Below are positions 1-6,432 of a DNA stretch of 12,737 bases, piece by piece (the stretch's first letter is position 1; each line of letters starts with the position of its first letter). The notes under the pieces are model-generated. The model was not told the DNA's origin, searched no databases, and saw nothing but the letters and a program-made list of their open reading frames with translations. The position numbers and the translations under genes were made by a program. The DNA comes from Candidatus Helarchaeota archaeon (GTDB lineage Archaea > Asgardarchaeota > Lokiarchaeia > Helarchaeales > JABXJV01). The stretch spans positions 1-12,737 of the forward strand of contig JABXJV010000056.1 of the NCBI GenBank assembly GCA_013375355.1, in the 5' to 3' direction.

Positions 1-41
1 CAATTTAAAACTTCAAATACAGTAAAAAAGAGTTGATATTT

Positions 42-1664
42 ATGGCGACCAAAAGTAACCGAAAAAAATTGCTTGATTCGGTAGCGGGGTCCGGCTTCTC
101 CCGTCGTGGAGTAATCCATGAAAAGGAAAAAAAGAAGCTGGCTGTAATCTCACACAATACACGAAAAAATAAATCGAAAAAAGTTAAAAAATCCCTAATA
201 AAAGTAACGAAAAGATCACTGAAAAAATTTCTTAAGCTACTTGATACTGTAAGTGGGTTCTTCTTTCTACCAGTAAAGCGGTACAGGAAGACGGAGCAAA
301 TACAGATCAGAATTATCAAGAAAAAATATAAAAAGTACAAAGATCCATTATCCAAAATCTGCCATCACGCAAAAAACCTTTATAATAAGGCAAATTTTGA
401 AATCAGACAGAGGCTTTTTCTTCATAGAAAAGCCGACGGTTCCTTAAATAAGCGGTACTTGCCGAAATACGTATTTTTATACCATTTACTAAAAAATGAA
501 ATGGTATATAAAGAATTACCCGCCCAGACCGCACAACAAATTCTAAAAGTGGTACGGCAGACTTGGAAGGGGTATTTTGAAGCTCATGAGGATTACAAAG
601 AACGCCATGATAAATATCAAGGAGAACCGAGGATACCGGGGTACAAGAAAAAGAAGGATGGTGAGTGGTTAGTCGTATTTACAAACCAGCAATGCCGTGT
701 CAAAAATGGCTGTTTGATATTTCCGAAAAGGGTTAACATTCCCCCAATTAGAACAAGGATTCGAGGAAAGATTAATCAGGTAAGGATCTTACCGAGGGGG
801 AATGTGTATGTTTGCGAGATTATTAGCGAGAAAAATCCAAAAATTTTGGGCTTGGATAGAAAACGAGTTTTAGGTATTGATCTTGGTCTGAATAACACTG
901 TAACTTGTGTAAATAACGTCGGTCTTAAATCTGGCATTATTAAAGGCGGTGTTATCAAGAGCATTAATCAATTTTACAACAAGCTCAAGGCTCGTTACCA
1001 AAGCATTAAGGATAAACAGGGTATTGAAGGTGAAACGAAACGCTTGCAAAAACTTCGACTAAAAAGAAATAATAGGATCAACAATTTCTTCCACCAGATA
1101 ACTCGAAAATTGGTAAATTATTGTATCCTTGGCAATTTTGGGAAAATTGTTGTCGGGTACAATCCGGGGTGGAAGGACAAATTAAATCTGGGGAAACGAA
1201 ATAACCAAAATTTCGTGCAAGTCCCTTTTAAAAAGCTCATTGACCTTCTTAAATATAAAGGGAGGTTGGTCGGGATAAAAGTTGTTATGGTCGAAGAGTG
1301 GTACACTTCTAAGACCAGTGCGCTGGACTTGGAGCCAATAAAAAAACGAAAAAACTACTTGGGAAAAAGAGTGCATAGAGGACTATTCCTTACGAAAAAT
1401 AAGGTAAAAATTAACGCCGATGTTAATGCAGCGCTGAATATTTTAAGAAAGAATGTTGGAAACGAATTTATAAAACACAAAAAAGGGTTGAGCTGTTGGC
1501 TCCAGCCAAAAATTTGGAGGACATACGAAAATTTAAATCTTAAAAAAGGTAAAAGTAATCAACTTGTAGTTGATAGTGGTGTGGTGAACTCACCGTGTCC
1601 CCAATCTCCAAAAAAGAGAAATGAAGGGATGAATTCCATTAGTGGAAACTATTCAGCTTGCTGA
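42..1664 (+). CDS. tnpB: TnpB-family RNA-guided endonuclease (IS200/IS605, IS1341-like), variant RuvC
   Basis: TnpB proteins are transposon-encoded RuvC nucleases guided by an RNA made from the element's right end. ATG 42 is chosen over an in-frame TTG at 33, giving 540 residues, long for a family usually near 350-450. Residues 1-80 are a basic extension (roughly one third Lys/Arg) not typical of the family. The TnpB core starts near residue 81. RuvC-I is GIDLG with Asp280, and RuvC-III is INADVNAALNIL with Asp460. At the usual RuvC-II place the sequence is IVVGYNPGW, so Gly372 stands where Glu is expected. Glu418/Glu419 in VMVEEWYTSK are the likely substitutes. No CxxC zinc-finger pairs lie between this segment and RuvC-III. 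This layout matches a known TnpB subgroup with the GYNxGWK and EExYTSK motifs. Base composition is richer in G+C than the neighbours, consistent with transfer. No tnpA is visible. Confidence 0.9.
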   Translation: MATKSNRKKLLDSVAGSGFSRRGVIHEKEKKKLAVISHNTRKNKSKKVKKSLIKVTKRSLKKFLKLLDTVSGFFFLPVKRYRKTEQIQIRIIKKKYKKYKDPLSKICHHAKNLYNKANFEIRQRLFLHRKADGSLNKRYLPKYVFLYHLLKNEMVYKELPAQTAQQILKVVRQTWKGYFEAHEDYKERHDKYQGEPRIPGYKKKKDGEWLVVFTNQQCRVKNGCLIFPKRVNIPPIRTRIRGKINQVRILPRGNVYVCEIISEKNPKILGLDRKRVLGIDLGLNNTVTCVNNVGLKSGIIKGGVIKSINQFYNKLKARYQSIKDKQGIEGETKRLQKLRLKRNNRINNFFHQITRKLVNYCILGNFGKIVVGYNPGWKDKLNLGKRNNQNFVQVPFKKLIDLLKYKGRLVGIKVVMVEEWYTSKTSALDLEPIKKRKNYLGKRVHRGLFLTKNKVKINADVNAALNILRKNVGNEFIKHKKGLSCWLQPKIWRTYENLNLKKGKSNQLVVDSGVVNSPCPQSPKKRNEGMNSISGNYSAC

Positions 1665-1677
1665 AGGGTAGTTCATT
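1583..1677 (+). ncRNA. Candidate omega/re-RNA 3' scaffold and right-end hairpins
   Basis: The 3' end of tnpB overlaps a run of perfect hairpins. GGTGA/TCACC (1583-1587 with 1590-1594) has a 2-base loop. TTCCA/TGGAA (1634-1638 with 1643-1647) has a 4-base loop. TTCAGC/GCTGAA (1652-1657 with 1660-1665) is extended by ACTA/TAGT (1648-1651 with 1669-1672) across a GGG bulge. AATGA (1620-1624) can pair with TCATT (1673-1677) to close the last two hairpins into a branched structure. In this family the guide RNA scaffold is encoded at exactly this place and the guide is read from the flanking DNA after the right end. The 5' limit of the RNA is not known. No transcript evidence is available here. Confidence 0.55.
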
Positions 1678-1697
1678 CCGAAAAAGTGAATTTCAAT

Positions 1698-2420
1698 ATG
1701 TATAGAAGAAAAGATTCCCCAGTAGAGCAGCTTTTCAATGAATTAAGGTACGAAGGGGAAAGAATAGATGAAGACACTATCCAATTTGTCTCTGAAAGCG
1801 GTAATCAAGTCACAAATCTCTATTTTGACAGATTTGATAAAAAATTAGTGTTTAGAGCCATGTTTTACCATGCAGATAGGATGATAGAAGGAAATATCTA
1901 CTTATTTGCTAGGATTTTAGAAGACATCTATAATGATAATGAAATTAGAGATATAATTGAAGATATTTCTCTACAGACTAAATATCTATCAATTAAACCT
2001 ACAATGGATAAACCAGAATTTGGTTTTGAACAAGTCTTGTCAACTGATGAATCAACCTTTTTTGCTTATGAAATAAATTATGAAAATAAGTCTATTGATG
2101 AATTAAAAAAGGAAGTTGAAGAAAATACTAATAATTCTTTCGAACTAGTTGCAAATATGCAATCAAGTATAGGTCTATATATTGAAAAAGCCATTAATTT
2201 TTACCTTAATCGTCCTGAAATAGAAAGAAAATTATTAGAAATTCGAAAACTGATTTTTAAATCGCAATTTTTTGGTAGTATGACTGGCAGATTTGCTCAA
2301 GAACAAAAATATAAAGCTGCAGAATTTAAAAAAGAAGCAAAAGAAAAGTTTGAAATTTTCAAAAAAGAAAACCCCGATATTGATTGTGAATCAATAGAGG
2401 ATCTTTTTAAAATGGTTTAA
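1698..2420 (+). CDS. Hypothetical protein directly downstream of the tnpB element
   Basis: I do not recognise this protein. It is about 240 residues, acidic, with no signal peptide or membrane segment. The N-terminal half alternates predicted strands and helices (for example VTNLYFDRFDKKLVFRAMF, then an amphipathic helix). This faintly recalls the YbjN/CesT-type chaperone fold, but the resemblance is too weak to name. The last 60 residues are highly charged and helical, probably a coiled coil, ending EDLFKMV. ATG 1698 is chosen. An in-frame GTG at 1686 would add four residues, and the frame is closed by the TGA shared with tnpB at 1662-1664. The gene has almost no upstream region of its own because the element ends within about 20 bases, so its promoter may lie in the element or have been displaced. 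It converges with the acetyltransferase gene with a 4-base overlap. Confidence 0.8.
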   Translation: MYRRKDSPVEQLFNELRYEGERIDEDTIQFVSESGNQVTNLYFDRFDKKLVFRAMFYHADRMIEGNIYLFARILEDIYNDNEIRDIIEDISLQTKYLSIKPTMDKPEFGFEQVLSTDESTFFAYEINYENKSIDELKKEVEENTNNSFELVANMQSSIGLYIEKAINFYLNRPEIERKLLEIRKLIFKSQFFGSMTGRFAQEQKYKAAEFKKEAKEKFEIFKKENPDIDCESIEDLFKMV

Positions 2421-2890
2421 AAATTTAACCACATTTCTAGTGCATCTTCACCATCAGAATAATAACTAACCTTGGTTTTGATGGGTTTAAAATTAAATTT
2501 TTCATAAAAAGTTATTGCTACTTTATTTCCTACTCGCACTTCCAATACAAGCTTTTTTATTTTTTTTTCTTTTATTTTTTCTAAGGTTTTTTTAAGTAAG
2601 ATGGAACCGTACCCCCTTCTACGATAATCTTTATCTATAACAATTGAAATGATGTGAGCTTCGGTAGCACGCAAAGATGTTATTATATGGCCTATCACAA
2701 ATTGCTTTATTTCAGCCACTAAATAAATAATATTTGGTGTTTGGGCGAGTTTTGACAAAGTTTCTATTGAAAAAGGAGTTTTAAATGTGTGAATTTCAAT
2801 ATAATATAGTCTATTGATATCTGATAAAGAAACTGTTCTTATTTTTAAATCGCCAATCTGATTTTTATTTGAATTATTTCTTAAATCCAT
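2417..2890 (-). CDS. rimI: GNAT-family N-acetyltransferase, RimI/Ard1-like
   Basis: GNAT enzymes move an acetyl group from acetyl-CoA to an amine. The archaeal RimI/Ard1 group acetylates protein N-termini in the cytosol. The 157-residue protein shows motif A, VIDKDYRRRGYGSILLKKTL (residues 84-103), whose RRRGYG forms the acetyl-CoA pyrophosphate loop. Motif B is KLVLEVRVGNKVAITFYEKFNF (114-134), with Tyr129 at the usual general-acid position. The end, SDGEDALEMWL, matches the RimI pattern. ATG 2890 is chosen; a TTG at 2902 would add four residues. An AATTTAAATT box at 2916-2925 lies about 26-36 bases upstream, which would fit a nearly leaderless mRNA. The substrate could be a ribosomal protein or general N-termini, and the sequence cannot decide. 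It is divergent from pelota. Confidence 0.85.
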   Translation of the reverse strand: MDLRNNSNKNQIGDLKIRTVSLSDINRLYYIEIHTFKTPFSIETLSKLAQTPNIIYLVAEIKQFVIGHIITSLRATEAHIISIVIDKDYRRRGYGSILLKKTLEKIKEKKIKKLVLEVRVGNKVAITFYEKFNFKPIKTKVSYYSDGEDALEMWLNF

Positions 2891-3065
2891 TTCTCTGACC
2901 AAGAATTTGATAATTAATTTAAATTTTTAATTGAAAATCGATGTATTTATTTAAATTTTTTAAATTAAATTTTAACTTAAATGATGAAGTATTAATACTA
3001 GGAAGAAATTTTAAAGATAAAAGAATTAAACAAATAATTTATTTTGAAATTGTAAGGAAAAACCA
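2891..3065. promoter_or_regulatory. Divergent promoter region between rimI-like gene and pelota
   Basis: This very AT-rich gap serves both directions. A TTTAAA core at 2918-2923 suits the minus-strand acetyltransferase. Further TTTAAA-type boxes at about 2950-2970 could serve the plus strand. A perfect 12-base palindrome, AGTATTAATACT, lies at 2988-2999 and could be an operator. The sequence is so AT-rich that box matches are expected by chance, so individual calls are weak. Confidence 0.4.
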
Positions 3066-3069
3066 ATGA
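2941..3069 (+). CDS. Possible small ORF overlapping the pelota start (ATGA)
   Basis: An ATG at 2941 opens 42 codons that run without a stop to TGA 3067-3069, so stop and pelota start share ATGA. The product begins MYLFKFFKLNFNLNDEVLIL and ends IIYFEIVRKNQ: basic, hydrophobic at the N-terminus, with no known domain. A four-base overlap of this kind is common in translationally coupled genes. Against it, no Shine-Dalgarno site precedes it, base content is extreme, and a 42-codon ORF can arise by chance. It could be a leader peptide, a small protein or nothing. Confidence 0.25.
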   Translation: MYLFKFFKLNFNLNDEVLILGRNFKDKRIKQIIYFEIVRKNQ

Positions 3070-4148
3070 AAATCGTGGAAAAAGATTTAAAAAAAGGCGA
3101 AATTACTCTATTAATAGAGAATTTGAATGATCTTTGGCACCTTTATAATATAATCCGACCAGATGATATTATATATGCAAAAACGTTAAGAAGATTCCGA
3201 GGAGATGAGGAATCTTTAAGATCTGATCGTGGAGAACGAATTCCAGTTTATTTGGGGATAAAAGTTGAAGAATTTAATTTTCATCCCTTTTCAAATCGTT
3301 TGAGAATTAAGGGAATTATTATTGATGGGCCTGAGGATCTTGTTTCTCTTCATTCTTATCACACTTTAAATGTTGAAGTTCACTCAGAACTTCGAATTAA
3401 AAAAAATTACTGGGAAAGTTTTGTTCTGAAACGAATTGAAATGGCTGAAACTTCATCAACTCAACCAGAAATTTTAATATTAATCCTTGATAAAGGTGAT
3501 GCGTATTTTGCAAAGGCAACAGAAATAGGTTATAAAAAAATCGCCGCAATAACTGCAAACATACCTGGAAAAAGATTCAAAGTAGACTATTATGATAAAG
3601 CTGTAGAAGATTTTTTCATTTCATTACTAAAAATACTTAATGAAAATATATCTGATGGAAATATAGATTCAATAATTATTGCTGGACCTGGGTTTACTAA
3701 AGATCATTTTTTAAAATTTTTAAAAGAAAAAGATCCAAAGCTTGCTTCTAATTTAATTGTGGTTGATTCGAGTAATTCGGGGAAAAATGGGGTAATTGAA
3801 GTAATTCGGAAAGGTGAGACCATCAAATCTATTAAAGAAATGCGAATTACAAAGGAAGCTGAATTAGTTCAAGAATTTCTAAAGAGATTAGGTAAAAATA
3901 AACGAAATATAGCTTATGGAATTGAAGAAATTGAAAATGCGAACAATTATAAGGCGATAGAGACTTTATTAATAACTGATACTTTGTTGAGAGTTAATGA
4001 TGTAAAAAAAAGACAAAAATTAGATACTTTATTAAAGGAAATTGAAAAATTACGCGGAAATATTGTTATAATAAGTTCACTGCATTCCGCTGGTGAACAA
4101 TTAGAATCTTTTGGTTCTATGGTTGCTCTTTTACGTTTCGAAATATAA
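3066..4148 (+). CDS. pelA: mRNA surveillance protein Pelota (Dom34/aPelota)
   Basis: Pelota is an eRF1 relative that enters the A site of stalled ribosomes with aEF1A and works with ABCE1 to split them (no-go and non-stop rescue). The 360-residue length is normal. The N-terminal Sm-like domain (1-125) has the family pattern MKIVEKDLKKGEITLLIEN, NDLWHLYNII, the basic KTLRRFRG loop and LRIKGIIIDGPE. The central domain (about 133-258) shows LILDKGDAYFA, IAGPGF and DSSNSGKNGVIEV. It lacks the GGQ motif of eRF1, as expected of Pelota. The C-terminal domain (260-360) has YGIEEIENANNYKAIETLLITDTLLR and a final GSMVALLRF. A purine-rich GGAAA lies ahead of the ATG. It is followed 38 bases later by the radical SAM/TRAM gene in the same direction. 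Confidence 0.95.
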   Translation: MKIVEKDLKKGEITLLIENLNDLWHLYNIIRPDDIIYAKTLRRFRGDEESLRSDRGERIPVYLGIKVEEFNFHPFSNRLRIKGIIIDGPEDLVSLHSYHTLNVEVHSELRIKKNYWESFVLKRIEMAETSSTQPEILILILDKGDAYFAKATEIGYKKIAAITANIPGKRFKVDYYDKAVEDFFISLLKILNENISDGNIDSIIIAGPGFTKDHFLKFLKEKDPKLASNLIVVDSSNSGKNGVIEVIRKGETIKSIKEMRITKEAELVQEFLKRLGKNKRNIAYGIEEIENANNYKAIETLLITDTLLRVNDVKKRQKLDTLLKEIEKLRGNIVIISSLHSAGEQLESFGSMVALLRFEI

Positions 4149-4150
4149 GA

Positions 4151-4172
4151 ATTTAAATTAAATAATTTAAAT
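4151..4172 (+). promoter_or_regulatory. Two ATTTAAAT boxes before the radical SAM gene
   Basis: The palindromic octamer ATTTAAAT occurs at 4151-4158 and again at 4165-4172. The first would place a start of transcription at about 4180-4185, right before ATG 4187, so this gene may have its own leaderless transcript besides read-through from pelota. Composition makes chance matches likely. Confidence 0.35.
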
Positions 4173-4186
4173 CTAGGTTTTTTTAT

Positions 4187-5497
4187 ATGGAAAGAAGGCT
4201 TGTTCTTAATATTTCAAATTTTCTCCCCATTTTTGGCCAAATCAATGATGAAATGAAATTCAAAATTCAAGATTTATTAGAAGGTAGCATACAAACTAAA
4301 GACTTTGTTAATTATCTTAAGAAAAGATTTCAACAAAAAAATTTGCAAATTGAGGTATCATCAAACGAAAAAAATGAAATTTTGGTAAAAATTGAGTCGA
4401 TATATGATTTACCGGAACAAAACGAACTTGAAAGACATATTAAAAACTATTTTACTTTCGAAATAGGTGAAATTCTAATTAATAAATATACTGGGAGAAA
4501 AATAATTTACATAACAAAACAATCTGGGATTCCTTTAATTGGAAATTTATCATTTGGTATCTTACTTCATAATACAAATATCATTGAAATACGTCCTGTA
4601 ACGGGATGTCCATTACAATGCATTTTTTGCTCGGTGGATGAGGGAAAGAATTCTAAAATGCGTGTCGATTACATTGTTGAGCCAAATTATCTAATTGAGG
4701 AAATAAGAAAAGTCATTAATGTTTTGGGTTCAAATCAATTGGAAGCTCATATCTCTGCCCAAGGCGAACCTACAATTTATCCCCATTTAGTAGAATTGAT
4801 TTCAAAATTATCCAAGCTTCCTGGAATTCAAATTATATCAATTCAAACAAATGGAGTTCCATTAACCGAAGAATATATAGATAAGCTGGAAAAAGCAGGT
4901 CTAACCCGAATTAATCTCTCTATTAATTCTTTGGATCCAAAAAAATCAAAACAATTAGCAAATTCGGCAAGTTATGATATAGAAAACATAAAAAAAATTG
5001 CGAAATACGTTGCAAAAAGTAAGATTGATTTAATTTTAACTCCAATAATTATACCTGGTAAAAATGAAGAAGATATTGATGAAATAATAAGATTTTCTAA
5101 AAAAATTGGAGCCGGTAAAAATTGTCCCCCTTTAGGAATTCAGAATTACCTAATTTATCAATTTGGAAGAAAAATACCAAAAGTTAAACCGTTTAGCTGG
5201 AAAAAATTTTATGATTACCTGCGTCAGCTAGAAAAAAAACATGAAATAAAACCTTTAGTTCTAAATAAAAAAGATTTTAATATTAATAGGCGAAAAAATC
5301 CTCCAAAACCTTTTTCTAAAGGTGATATTGTAGATATTAAGATAGCCACATATGGAAGGCGAAAAAATCAAATGATGGGTGTGCAGTCGGGGAGAACAAT
5401 TCAAATTATTAAGATTCAAAAAAAGATTGGAGAAAAAATTAAGGTAAGAATAATTAAAACTGAAAGAAATATAATAGTAGCGGAGCCTATTCGATAG
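4187..5497 (+). CDS. Radical SAM enzyme with C-terminal TRAM domain
   Basis: Radical SAM enzymes use a [4Fe-4S] cluster to cut S-adenosylmethionine and start radical chemistry. The cluster motif is CPLQCIFC, Cys141, Cys145 and Cys148 (CX3CX2C). A GEP motif (193-195, in SAQGEPTIYPHL) matches the SAM amino-group site, and strands QIISIQTNG and RINLSINSLD follow the barrel order. Residues 374-433 (PFSKGDIVDIKIATYGRRKNQ onward) form a TRAM domain, an RNA-binding fold also found in methylthiotransferases and RNA methylases. Residues 1-130 are an extra N-terminal domain without recognised motifs. The architecture resembles the archaeal radical SAM/TRAM proteins of unknown function rather than MiaB/CDKAL, which carries a separate three-Cys N-terminal domain. 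A nucleic acid substrate, such as tRNA or rRNA, is inferred from the TRAM domain and the pelota neighbour. The exact reaction is unknown. Confidence 0.85.
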   Translation: MERRLVLNISNFLPIFGQINDEMKFKIQDLLEGSIQTKDFVNYLKKRFQQKNLQIEVSSNEKNEILVKIESIYDLPEQNELERHIKNYFTFEIGEILINKYTGRKIIYITKQSGIPLIGNLSFGILLHNTNIIEIRPVTGCPLQCIFCSVDEGKNSKMRVDYIVEPNYLIEEIRKVINVLGSNQLEAHISAQGEPTIYPHLVELISKLSKLPGIQIISIQTNGVPLTEEYIDKLEKAGLTRINLSINSLDPKKSKQLANSASYDIENIKKIAKYVAKSKIDLILTPIIIPGKNEEDIDEIIRFSKKIGAGKNCPPLGIQNYLIYQFGRKIPKVKPFSWKKFYDYLRQLEKKHEIKPLVLNKKDFNINRRKNPPKPFSKGDIVDIKIATYGRRKNQMMGVQSGRTIQIIKIQKKIGEKIKVRIIKTERNIIVAEPIR

Positions 5498-5574
5498 ATA
5501 TTATAAAAAGTGATTTCATTTTTATTATAAATAACAATAGTTTTAATAATGAAAATATACAATAATATGTCTAA

Positions 5575-5600
5575 TTAACATCAAAATGTTAAATTTTTTT
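5575..5600 (+). terminator. Hairpin plus T-run after the radical SAM gene
   Basis: TTAACAT (5575-5581) and ATGTTAA (5586-5592) form a perfect 7-base inverted repeat around a CAAA loop, followed by seven T's (5594-5600). T-tracts alone terminate archaeal RNA polymerase, so this is a plausible end for the pelota-radical SAM unit. The repeat also lies about 90 bases before the HTH gene and could instead be an operator. Confidence 0.5.
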
Positions 5601-5688
5601 GAATTATTACACAAATTCATTCAATCCCATAAATTCGAGTAATGGAGATGAAAATCAAAAAGTTTTAGAAAAATGAGGCAGAGAAATA

Positions 5689-6432
5689 ATGAGTCAAACG
5701 CATATGGATGATATTAAATTCAGATTAAGGGCTATCGAACTTTTAAAACTATTAAAGAAAAAATATACATATGAAGAATTAAGTAAGCTCACTAATTTAC
5801 CAATTACTGTGTTAAATAGATACGTACGTGGTCATGTTATTCCAAGCACTGATCGTGCAGGTAAATTATTGAAGATTTTTGAAAAAAAGTATAACCTACC
5901 AAAAGAAATTCAAGCAAGAATTAAAATCAATGATGATGGCTCTTTTGATAATACCAATATTTTAAACGATATCTTACTTTTACGAATGATTGCTCGGTTA
6001 GTAGTTCAAAAATTTAGTCATTTAAAAATAAATAAGATTATGACCGCTGCAGTAGATGGGATTCCATTAGCCGCTTTGGTTGCCAATGAATTGGGTGTTG
6101 ATTTAATATTTGCAAAACCTAATAAAGAAGTTGGGATTTCTAAATATATTGAAGAAAGTTATTCTCCTAGTAGTTCACGTGTGTTAACTACGTTATTTTT
6201 GCCAAAACATATAATTTCAAATAAAGATAAAATATTAATTATTGACGATGTCATAAGGACCGGAAGGACTCAACTTGCTTTAGTTAATTTGTGTAAAAAA
6301 GGAGGAGCGGAAGTAATGGGACTTTTCAATATAATTGCTATTGGCAAAAGGTGGGAAAAGACCCTCAAGTTTGATAAAAGTGAAAATATTATCACAGAAA
6401 CATTAATAAAAATTGCAGAACCATCTAGCTGA
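5689..6432 (+). CDS. gfcR: HTH-phosphoribosyltransferase regulator, GfcR-like
   Basis: Archaeal proteins of this design join a DNA-binding helix-turn-helix to a type I PRTase-like domain. The haloarchaeal member GfcR regulates sugar degradation genes. Residues 26-62 form the HTH (YTYEELSKLTNLPITVLNRY, then GHVIPSTDRAGKLL). Residues 90-247 form the PRTase domain, with the PRPP-binding motif LIIDDVIRTGRT (183-194) and the hood segment AAVDGIPLAALVANELG. Length (247) is usual. GAGG about 10 bases before the ATG may be a weak Shine-Dalgarno site. It overlaps the convergent mtnA by 8 bases. Whether it keeps PRTase activity, and which ligand it senses, cannot be read from sequence. Older annotations call such proteins orotate phosphoribosyltransferase-like. 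Its targets may include the nearby transporter or its own promoter, but this is inference. Confidence 0.85.
   Translation: MSQTHMDDIKFRLRAIELLKLLKKKYTYEELSKLTNLPITVLNRYVRGHVIPSTDRAGKLLKIFEKKYNLPKEIQARIKINDDGSFDNTNILNDILLLRMIARLVVQKFSHLKINKIMTAAVDGIPLAALVANELGVDLIFAKPNKEVGISKYIEESYSPSSSRVLTTLFLPKHIISNKDKILIIDDVIRTGRTQLALVNLCKKGGAEVMGLFNIIAIGKRWEKTLKFDKSENIITETLIKIAEPSS

Larger units (their letters stand above)
1..1680 (+). mobile_element. IS200/IS605-type element fragment, tnpB only (IS1341-like)
   Basis: The tnpB gene and the hairpins at its 3' end define an IS200/IS605-family element. The right end is placed near 1677-1680, just after the nested hairpins and before the next gene. The left end is not identified: only 41 bases precede the tnpB ATG and they hold no clear hairpin, so it probably lies outside the window. 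Elements of this family have no terminal inverted repeats and make no target duplication, so the borders cannot be fixed from one sequence. Mobilisation would need a TnpA supplied from elsewhere. Confidence 0.7.

Noticed and set aside
1..41. Left end of the IS element before tnpB
   Set aside because: No hairpin or recognisable terminal motif is visible in these 41 bases. The left end is probably outside the window.
5..355. Open minus-strand frame of 116 codons, hydrophobic, opposite the TnpB N-terminus
   Set aside because: Its Phe/Leu-rich product is the mirror of the Lys-rich (AAA) coding strand. It has no recognisable domain or ribosome site.
4187..5497. Naming the radical SAM/TRAM protein a MiaB/CDKAL-type methylthiotransferase
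   Set aside because: It lacks the N-terminal domain with three cysteines for the second cluster. Only the radical SAM core and TRAM are shared.
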